DNA from: a bacterium
GTDB lineage: Bacteria > Armatimonadota > Zipacnadia > Zipacnadales > UBA11051
Reading direction: 5' to 3'
Assembly: GCA_030604405.1 (NCBI GenBank)
Contig: JAUVVY010000040.1
Span: forward strand, 1 to 37,103
Length of the DNA: 37,103 nucleotides
Within the stretch, counting starts at the first letter, position 1; each line of letters opens with the position of its first letter. The position numbers and the translations under genes were made by a program. Shown in pieces: positions 31,479-37,103 of the stretch. The notes below the pieces were generated by a model. The model did no database searches. It was given only the letters and a program-made list of their open reading frames with translations, and had not been told where the DNA came from.

Positions 31479-31752
31479 CAGCAGCGGCCTCCCTCACTGT
31501 CACCTTGTAAACTAGCGCCTCTTTCCCGTCGCCCAAGTCGAGGGCTACTGTGTCAACGTCCGGCGGCATAGGGTCGCCATCTTCCGCCAGCACCGCCAGG
31601 TAGCCCTGAATCGCGTCCTGGGTCATCCACAGTGCCTCTGGCAGGTCATCGCCCTGTGTGTGGCAGCCCTTGAGGGCCGGAACAGAGACTGAATAGCCCC
31701 CGTCCTGCTCGCGCATGAGTACCACGGTATAAGTCAGTTCCTTCTCTTTCAT
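31471..31752 (-). CDS. hicB: HicB-family antitoxin
   Basis: A 93-residue protein, MKEKELTYTVVLMREQDGGY, with GGAGG 9 nt upstream. It has the HicB pattern SVSVPALKGCHTQGDDLPEAL and the helix DAIQGYLAVLAEDGDPMPP. It is the cognate antitoxin of the overlapping hicA. There is no added helix-turn-helix or ribbon-helix-helix domain, so autoregulation would need another factor. It directly follows a decayed tyrosine recombinase gene, whose last codons contain its ribosome binding site. Confidence 0.9.
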   Translation of the reverse strand: MKEKELTYTVVLMREQDGGYSVSVPALKGCHTQGDDLPEALWMTQDAIQGYLAVLAEDGDPMPPDVDTVALDLGDGKEALVYKVTVREAAAVA

Positions 31753-31756
31753 CTCT

Positions 31757-31999
31757 TCAACCTCCGGGGCACCGCTTACTCAGAAACTCCCTGATCCTGT
31801 GTCCTGGCGATAGGTTCAGGTAAACCTCCGTGGTTAGCGGCCTGTCGTGGCCCAGTAGGGTTTGCAGTGGCGGCGTGGAGATGCTCCTATTGATGCAGTT
31901 GACCGCGAAGATATGCCTGAGTACATGTGGGCTGACCGGCTTGGTTATTCCGGCAGGGCATGTTCTGTCTTGAGGCAGTATAACATGCTCTTGGATGCT
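31757..31999 (-). pseudogene. tyrosine recombinase/integrase C-terminal fragment
   Basis: The minus strand encodes VSPHVLRHIFAVNCI, then LQTLLGHDRPLTTEVYLNLSP and EFLSKRCPGG before the stop. These are the HxLRH, LLGH and catalytic-Tyr boxes of phage-type/XerD-like recombinases. Only about the last 80 residues are recognisable; the N-terminal DNA-binding domain and first catalytic arginine are not found upstream, where hairpins lie. It is therefore a broken gene. Confidence 0.8.
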
Positions 32000-32060
32000 T
32001 GTCCATGTGAGGCAAGGAGGCGACACGGTGAGGCAAATGAACGACCTCGGGCTGGAAGCT

Positions 32061-32133
32061 GAGAACGCTGACCCACGCCTCTGGCGTGGGTGCCCTCGCG
32101 TTCTCACCTGACCTGCGCTTGGCGCAGGTCAGG
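32061..32133. repeat. two adjacent perfect hairpins within the integrase remnant region
   Basis: ACCCACGCC/GGCGTGGGT (32071-32079, 32083-32091, loop TCT) is nested inside GAGAACGC/GCGTTCTC (32061-32068, 32098-32105). Next to it is CCTGACCTGCGC/GCGCAGGTCAGG (32107-32118, 32122-32133, loop TTG). All arms are perfect. The stretch 32000-32206 otherwise shows no gene. Confidence 0.75.
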
Positions 32134-32206
32134 CCGAGCCACGCGTTGATTGATGAGTTGTTCGAGATAGTCGGCATCATATTGTCAAGATTGCGCGGCG
32201 GATGAA

Positions 32207-32581
32207 TCAACGACATTCCATTTCCCGGTAGATATCCTCGCGCGTCTCGCGGTAATGGGCGTTATCGGGAGATTGCTCTAGCGCACGGGTGTAGTCGGCG
32301 GCGGCCTCGTGAAGTCGGCCCAGGGCGCGGTAGGCATTGGCTCGGCGCACATAAAGGCCCTGCAGGTCAGGCTGCAGATCAGCGGCCGTGTCAAAATCAT
32401 CTATGGCCTGGCGGTAGGATTGCTTTTTCGCAAAAGCCACACCGCGAGCCAGATACGCCTCGGCATACGCGGGGTCGCGGCTGATCGCCAGTCCGAAACT
32501 TGCAATCGCCGGGTCGAATTGGTTCATGCCCATTTGGTCCATGCCGCGCTGATGGGCCTCACGCGCCTCGTCGGTTGGCAT
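32207..32581 (-). CDS. tetratricopeptide-repeat protein
   Basis: The start is one of two ATGs at 32584 or 32581 behind GGAGG; the second has the better 7 nt spacing and gives 124 residues. Three TPR units are visible: AHQRGMDQMGMNQFDPAIAS, AEAYLARGVAFAKKQSYRQA and LYVRRANAYRALGRLHEA, each with the A/G and P positions of the motif. TPRs are protein-binding scaffolds; no partner is evident. The start codon overlaps the stop of the AAC(3)-like gene (ATGATG), so the two are translationally coupled. No signal peptide. Confidence 0.85.
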   Translation of the reverse strand: MPTDEAREAHQRGMDQMGMNQFDPAIASFGLAISRDPAYAEAYLARGVAFAKKQSYRQAIDDFDTAADLQPDLQGLYVRRANAYRALGRLHEAAADYTRALEQSPDNAHYRETREDIYREMECR

Positions 32582-33363
32582 CATTGCTCCTCCGGTTGCG
32601 GCTGGTTGACGGCTGTGGCGCACTGAGCGCAGAGGGTCTGGGCCAGGAAAAAGGCTCCGCCGATGACATCCGCCGCGCGCATCAGATGAACGTCGGCATC
32701 CCCAATCCTGCTGTCCTTTATCTGGCCGCGGCTGCGCATGTGGCCCTCGATGGCTCTTTCGACAAGACACGGGCCGTGCCTGCGAAATGTATCGCCCCAT
32801 ACCTGTACCACGTTGCCAAAGGCATCAACGATCTTGCGCGGCTCCAGCCTGGGGGCGATGCAGGGGCAGTGAGCCATGGTTTCGCCCATGTGAAATGCCG
32901 TATTGGTGTTCATCCCCACGCCCAGCAACAGCACATAGCCGCCCCAGATGGCCAGCTTGCCCAGCGGGCAATTATGGCTGAAGGTGCCGGCCTCGAGATG
33001 GCCTTCGACAAGGCAGTCAGCGAGATAGCCGATAGCGCCATAGGGATGCGTCGGGTGCATGCTGCGGCGCGCCTCGGGCCGCTTGCGCAAGGCCTCGGTA
33101 ACAGCGCCATTTGTCGAAGGCGTAGTCTTTATGTCGAATACCTTGGCGCTGCCGTGGTTGAAGGTCGGCGTCATCACGGTGCCCTCAGGCCCTACAACCT
33201 CCAGCAGGGCGTCAAGCACTGCGTCGGCTCCGCCCTCGATATGGCCGAACGCGGAGAGGGAAGTGTGTACCTGCACCAAGTCGCCTTGCTGCAGGCCGAT
33301 TTGCCGCAGGCCAGCCACGATGTCGTGCTTGGTTACCACGGTCTTGCCTGTCGGATCGTACAT
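32581..33363 (-). CDS. AAC(3)-family N-acetyltransferase
   Basis: The ATG at 33363 (MYDPTGKTVVTKHDI) has AAGAGGTGG just upstream and gives 260 residues, the family size. LVQVHTSLSAFG (29-40), GTVMTPTF (61-68), HPTHPYGAIG (103-112) and SHNCPLGKL (129-137) are the motifs of the aminoglycoside 3-N-acetyltransferase fold, including the conserved histidines of the acetyl-CoA site. Many chromosomal homologues in environmental bacteria act on other amino sugars, so antibiotic resistance should not be assumed. The stop overlaps the TPR gene start. Confidence 0.9.
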   Translation of the reverse strand: MYDPTGKTVVTKHDIVAGLRQIGLQQGDLVQVHTSLSAFGHIEGGADAVLDALLEVVGPEGTVMTPTFNHGSAKVFDIKTTPSTNGAVTEALRKRPEARRSMHPTHPYGAIGYLADCLVEGHLEAGTFSHNCPLGKLAIWGGYVLLLGVGMNTNTAFHMGETMAHCPCIAPRLEPRKIVDAFGNVVQVWGDTFRRHGPCLVERAIEGHMRSRGQIKDSRIGDADVHLMRAADVIGGAFFLAQTLCAQCATAVNQPQPEEQ

Positions 33364-33979
33364 GTGACCACCTCTTGGGCGTGTCGGTAAGACAATATTT
33401 CGCAGTAGAGGCGTCTTGACCTGCCGGAAGGTTTGGGGAAGGCGGCAGGGAAGGGTGTAAGTGGTTAGTCCGGGGGACCAACGGCGCCGCTGCTTCCCGG
33501 GACAAGTTGGCCTTCGGTATCTACGCCGATTGGCCGAGTACCTTCGCGTAGGTCTTCCGTTGTGGTTATGCAGATTCCTGGTCTGCGACGCGCGCATCTG
33601 TGATGATAGGCGATGGTGCTGTGACAGGTCTTGGGCCGGATAGGGAACCCGAATTTTGCTTTCGCAAAATCCACCCTATTTGGCCCCTCCGAAAGGCTAC
33701 GACAACGGCAACGGCGGCGGGCAGGATGCCCGCCCCACGGGAGTATATTGTGAGGCCCGAGCTACGCGGTAAGTAAAAGACATTCACAGGCTAGAAAGCC
33801 CCGCCGCCGCTAAAGCTTCCGCCTTCGCCAAGGCTATGGCGGACAGGATGGCGGGCAAGCTTGTGCCACGCGATGAGTATTAAGAAGGCCGAGCTATGCG
33901 GTGATTATTGTGAGGCCCGAGGTATGCGGTAAGTGAAAGACATTTCATTCGGGCCCTCCGAAAGGCTACGGCAACAATT
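33364..33979. repeat. 616 bp spacer with direct repeats and a GGA-loop hairpin
   Basis: Between divergent genes. GGCAGGATGCC lies within a perfect 8 bp stem (33716-33734, loop GGA), the same core as 3477-3495. A roughly 40 bp direct repeat occurs at 33747-33786 and 33907-33947, with a partial third copy at about 33888-33906. A 25 bp direct repeat with CCTCCGAAAGGCTACG occurs at 33682-33706 and 33951-33975. Whole blocks have thus been duplicated. No gene or convincing promoter is seen. Confidence 0.7.
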
Positions 33980-34954
33980 ATGAGTAAATGGGTGTCGCGT
34001 CCGGATGATGTTGATGCGCTAGTTGAGAAATGGGCCGACGAATTCCCGCAATACCTCAGGGCCGAGTCGAAAACTCAATACGGCGGGCACCCGGTGTGGG
34101 CGCTGACTGTGACCGACCACGAGCAGGAAAGCGACCAAAAGCCGGCGGCAATGTTCTTCAAGCCCCACGCCCATGAGCCAGCACCAATAGCCGCGCAGAT
34201 GAACTTCATCAGCCAGCTTCTGACCGGCCAGGAATTGGATGGCACACCGACCGCTCTGCCGCGTGAGGAGATTCTCGCCAACACCGTGCTGTGCTTGATG
34301 CCTGACGCCAATCCGGCCGGTACCGCAGCGGCACCTGTTGATGCCTGGGACGGGAGCCAGTACACCAACGAGGAGTTCTGGGCCTGGATGCGCGGCATTG
34401 ATCCCGAAACCGGCAAGATGTGGAAGCGCGTGGACCTGTGGGATGACACCGTCGAGGAGCCGCTGCCACTGCGCTACGGGATCGTCTATGAGCAGATATC
34501 TGAGCACGAGTACGTGGAGCCGAACCGCCACCACCGCTCGAGTCTGTTCCGGTGGATCCTCGAGCTGCGCGAGCGCCGCAAATGGGATCGGATGCTGAGC
34601 TTGCATCAGTGCGAATTCACGGGCACGGTGGAAAACGCCATGATGATCCTGCCGTGCCTGTATGACGAGCAGCCGGCGGAGCTGCAAGAGATGGAATCGG
34701 CCTGGGCGCGGCGGATCGTGGAGGCCTGGGAAGAGGTCCCGGGCGGTAAACCGAGACAGGAGATCGCGCCGCTGGGCTACACGGGCCAGCAGCGGCAGTA
34801 CTTCGTTGACCGCTGGGGTGAGATCTACAAAGACAGCGCCATCATTACCTCCGAAATCCGCAACAACTCGCTGCCGTGCCCGCCGGAATTGCAACAGGCG
34901 CTGAATGAGAAGGCGATCGAGGTGACGGTGGCGGAGCTGTTGGATGGCAACTGA
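33980..34954 (+). CDS. M14-family zinc carboxypeptidase-like protein
   Basis: A 324-residue protein from the ATG at 33980, which has only a weak ribosome binding site. KPHAHEPAPIAAQM gives the H63xxE66 zinc motif, SLHQCEFTG the third ligand H209, and IITSEIRNNS the likely general-base E292; CLMPDANPAG is also typical. Together these are the metallocarboxypeptidase M14 plan. There is no signal peptide, so it would act in the cytoplasm. Members trim C-terminal residues or act on peptidoglycan peptides or as deacylases; which one is unclear. The beta-helix gene follows after 28 nt on the same strand. Confidence 0.82.
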   Translation: MSKWVSRPDDVDALVEKWADEFPQYLRAESKTQYGGHPVWALTVTDHEQESDQKPAAMFFKPHAHEPAPIAAQMNFISQLLTGQELDGTPTALPREEILANTVLCLMPDANPAGTAAAPVDAWDGSQYTNEEFWAWMRGIDPETGKMWKRVDLWDDTVEEPLPLRYGIVYEQISEHEYVEPNRHHRSSLFRWILELRERRKWDRMLSLHQCEFTGTVENAMMILPCLYDEQPAELQEMESAWARRIVEAWEEVPGGKPRQEIAPLGYTGQQRQYFVDRWGEIYKDSAIITSEIRNNSLPCPPELQQALNEKAIEVTVAELLDGN

Positions 34955-34982
34955 AAGTAGGCTCCAGAGTAGAGGAGGAGGA

Positions 34983-36602
34983 ATGATGAAAATCTCGGTG
35001 GGGCTAACAATCTGGGTAGTTGTCGCAAGCTGCTGCGCCTGGTTTGGCGGTCCACGTACAGTGTCGGCGCAGACGATCATCGCGCAGCAAGCGGAGGAGG
35101 CCACAGAGATGCACCGCATACCACCGCCGCTAGTGGATGTCACGGAGCTGGGGGCCAAGGGTGACGGCGCCAGCGACGATCAGCCCGTCATTCAGAAAGC
35201 CGTCGAGCAGGTGGAAGCGGCCGGCGGCGGCACAGTCGTCATCCCGCCCAGTGAGACCCCCTACATTGTCCGAGACAGCATCACCATCACGGGCAGCAAC
35301 GTCCGCATCGTCGGCTACGGCGCGACGCTGAAGCTGGCCGATCATGCCAATGACGGGGTCATCACCGATGTCATCGAAGTCGTCGGCACGGCTGAAAAGC
35401 CCGTCGAGGACCTCGTCATAGCGGGCCTGACACTTGACGGCAACTACTGGGCGCAGAGCGGATCGAGAAACCCCCGCTGCCTGGACTGCGACTACGCAGT
35501 CGGGGCGCTGGTGAAGGACTGTGAATTCACGCGCGGGTTCGTCGCGATGACGTTCGGCGCGGGCTGCGAGCAGTGCACCGCGCTGAACTGCACGGCGACG
35601 CTCTGGCATAACGATGGCTTCAATGCCGACGGCGGGGGCCGCTCCGGCGGCTCTTCGTCCATCAGCTTCATCAACTGCCATGCGCGCGGAGCGCCCAATG
35701 AGCGGGATGGTGGCCTGCCTGGCTCGCGTGACAGCGGATGGGAGATCGAGGACGGGGTGCAGGATGTGTGGCTGGTCAACTGCTCGGTCGAGCACGCCGG
35801 CGGCGATGGCTTCACTGTCCGCAATCATGGCGGCTATGAGCACGAGGTCACCGAAAACATCAATTTCGTCAACTGCCGCGTCACTAACGTCACTGCTGAT
35901 GCCTGGGACATCTACAGCCGCACCGAGACCAATGTCACGCGCCGTATCCGGCTGCTGAACTGCTACGCCGACTGCCCAGTCAAGCTGTTCAGCGGCGTAG
36001 AGCAGGTCACCGTTTCAGGCGACTTCCCTGGCGGCCTGTTCCTTGGCCGTCCCGACAAGCCCACACCGCTCCGCGATGTGGAGATCTACAACGTGTGTAC
36101 GAGCTATCTGGCCCTATTGGCGCAGGAGGTATTCGCCGCCAATGTGGTAGTGCAGGCGGATGGCCCCCGGGGCGTGGAACTTGTCGCAGGCTGCTCGGAC
36201 GTGGAGATGGCTTTTTGCACGGTGACAGGCGCCAGCGAGACGGGAATCGTCTGCGCGAATGTGGCAGCAGTGATAGCCAATTGCGTCGTGTGGGGCAATG
36301 GTACAAGTCTTTTGGCAGAAGGAGAGCATCAGCCGACCATGTCCCACTGTTGTATTGAGGGCGGCCTGGCGGACGGCTGCGGCGATGGCGGCGGCAACAT
36401 CAACGCGGATCCGAGGTTCCGAGATGCGGAGAACGGCGACCTGCGCCTGGGCCAGGGCAGTCCGTGCATAGGTGCGGGCCTGCCGCTCGCGGGTCTCAGC
36501 CACAGGCTGCGTCTGATGGCGACGAGGGACCTCGCAGGAAGGCCGCGGCCCGCCCCGCCGGAGTCACTGCCGGACCTGGGCGCGTGGGAAAGCGCCATGT
36601 AA
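34983..36602 (+). CDS. secreted right-handed beta-helix (pectate-lyase-superfamily) protein
   Basis: The ATG at 34983 follows AGAGGAGGAGGA; the next ATG (34986) is equally possible. It gives 539 residues with a signal peptide (ISVGLTIWVVVASCCAW) cut near VSAQ. LGAKGDGASDDQPVIQKA at the start of the mature part is the opening of the pectate_lyase_3 type; it is followed by many short IxxCxVxxxxxDGxxV coils (LVNCSVEHAGGDGF, INFVNCRVTNVTADAW) of a parallel beta-helix. The C-terminal INADPRFRDAENGDLRLGQG and the ending LPDLGAWE are common in secreted beta-helix proteins. It probably binds or cuts polysaccharide outside the cell; catalytic residues were not assigned. Likely co-transcribed with the M14 gene. 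Confidence 0.88.
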   Translation: MMKISVGLTIWVVVASCCAWFGGPRTVSAQTIIAQQAEEATEMHRIPPPLVDVTELGAKGDGASDDQPVIQKAVEQVEAAGGGTVVIPPSETPYIVRDSITITGSNVRIVGYGATLKLADHANDGVITDVIEVVGTAEKPVEDLVIAGLTLDGNYWAQSGSRNPRCLDCDYAVGALVKDCEFTRGFVAMTFGAGCEQCTALNCTATLWHNDGFNADGGGRSGGSSSISFINCHARGAPNERDGGLPGSRDSGWEIEDGVQDVWLVNCSVEHAGGDGFTVRNHGGYEHEVTENINFVNCRVTNVTADAWDIYSRTETNVTRRIRLLNCYADCPVKLFSGVEQVTVSGDFPGGLFLGRPDKPTPLRDVEIYNVCTSYLALLAQEVFAANVVVQADGPRGVELVAGCSDVEMAFCTVTGASETGIVCANVAAVIANCVVWGNGTSLLAEGEHQPTMSHCCIEGGLADGCGDGGGNINADPRFRDAENGDLRLGQGSPCIGAGLPLAGLSHRLRLMATRDLAGRPRPAPPESLPDLGAWESAM

Positions 36603-36825
36603 ATGCGTGTATCCGTCGGCGGCTAAGCAAATCTCAGTTGTCTCCAGCAGGTGATTTTGGAAGAAAGATGGTAAATGCAAGGCGCGTACCTTAGCCCGGA
36701 TTATTTGCGAAGATCGTCGCACAGGAGGCGACACTGCTGGCAAAGGGCATTTCGACCCGCACAGCGCCCTTTCCTAGAATACCTCCAAAATGACACAGTG
36801 CAATTCCGCGTAGGCCAGGCTTTCC
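36603..36825. other. gene-free spacer after the beta-helix gene
   Basis: No gene with recognisable features is seen. A long plus-strand frame from 36675 to the window end is not credible as a protein because it runs through repeats. Confidence 0.45.
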
Positions 36826-36896
36826 GCTTCGACGGTGCTCAGGGCGGTGAGCCTGCCGCAGGCCCTGAGCTTGCCGAATGGGCCGAACCGCAGCCT
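36826..36896. repeat. second copy of the CTCAGGGCGGTGAGCCTG repeat
   Basis: GCTTCGACGGTGCTCAGGGC and CCCTGAGCTTGCCGAATGGG blocks with GCCGAACCGCAGCCTG match the element at 22503-22610 with rearranged parts. Confidence 0.65.
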
Positions 36897-36975
36897 GGCT
36901 GGTGGTTGGCCCGTAACAGCGTCGGGCTAGAGACTGTAGTTATGCAAATGCTGTTGACGGCTGGGCCGGATTCTC

Positions 36976-36996
36976 GGCGGAAGCTGCGCTTCCGCC
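36976..36996. repeat. perfect 9 bp hairpin, loop TGC
   Basis: GGCGGAAGC (36976-36984) and GCTTCCGCC (36988-36996) form a perfect stem with loop TGC in the terminal spacer. Confidence 0.6.
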
Positions 36997-37067
36997 TCGT
37001 ATGCGGCCCCTCCTATGGGTTATTCTGTTTGGTGGAGGGGAGTGGGGGATGCAGGTGGAAAAGGTCT

Positions 37068-37099
37068 GCGGTGTGGTGGGGCATGCCCCACCACACCGC
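37068..37099. repeat. 32 bp perfect palindrome at the window end
   Basis: Sixteen bases beginning GCGGTGTGGTGGGG at 37068-37083 are followed without spacer by their exact reverse complement (37084-37099). Confidence 0.85.
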
Positions 37100-37103
37100 C
37101 TGA

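Noticed and set aside
32581-33363. Antibiotic resistance gene
   Set aside because: AAC(3)-family membership is clear, but the neighbourhood has no resistance or mobile context and chromosomal homologues often have other roles.
36675-37103. 142-codon plus-strand frame running off the window
   Set aside because: It passes through a dispersed repeat and a hairpin, has no motif and begins without a good ribosome binding site.
1-37103. tRNA, rRNA or riboswitch
   Set aside because: No T-loop/acceptor pairing, ribosomal RNA block or cobalamin/TPP-type conserved core could be recognised by eye, including upstream of the corrinoid-related genes.

Overview
The window looks like a chromosomal piece of an uncultured, GC-rich bacterium, most likely from Armatimonadota or a neighbouring lineage. 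The best taxonomic clue is the type IV prepilin-like protein at 23525-24184, whose N-terminus carries the run [13 protein letters not shown] that is typical of that phylum. The mixed content also fits: URO-D-like methyltransferases, a D-aminoacylase, copper-amine-oxidase-N (stalk) proteins, a CBM9-like protein and a beta-helix protein. This is an inference from protein style; there is no rRNA or other marker gene here.

Layout. 1-7240 is all minus strand: a Gfo/Idh/MocA oxidoreductase cut by the window edge, a large KAP P-loop NTPase with a pentapeptide-repeat tail, and an apparent operon of MFS transporter, N-acyl-D-amino-acid deacylase and a stand-alone E2-type acyltransferase catalytic domain behind a near-consensus promoter. 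7542-12026 is plus strand: two URO-D superfamily proteins, a reductive activator of corrinoid proteins (RACo-like) and a two-CBS protein, closed by a clear intrinsic terminator. This group suggests corrinoid-dependent methyl transfer, although no corrinoid-binding protein lies in the window.

12230-20243 (minus) holds NiFe-hydrogenase maturation genes in two blocks, hypA-hypF and hypC-hypD-hypE. They are separated by a secreted protein built of eight or so carboxypeptidase-regulatory-like repeats. hypB and the hydrogenase subunits are not present, and the HypA N-terminus lacks the usual MHE nickel-binding motif.

20555-30715 is a mosaic. It contains an unrecognised protein made of five tandem winged-helix-like repeats in an A-B-A-B-A order, a CBM9-like protein, a zinc-ribbon protein, the prepilin, a membrane-anchored polysaccharide deacetylase, a secreted stalk-domain protein, a rhomboid protease and a VIT/von Willebrand A protein. 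30833-32000 is a small decayed mobile or toxin-antitoxin region: two copies of a module (integrase 3' end, hicB, hicA), one intact and one broken. 32207-36602 has a TPR protein, an AAC(3)-family acetyltransferase, an M14 carboxypeptidase-like protein and a secreted beta-helix protein.

The spacers are unusually rich in inverted repeats. There is a dispersed family of paired GGGGACAGTCACC-type arms (REPIN-like) and many short perfect hairpins with 3-5 nt loops, some with compensatory changes in their arms. Good sigma70-type promoters (TTGAC-, 17-18 nt, TATA-T) are readable in front of several genes. No tRNA, rRNA or CRISPR array was seen.
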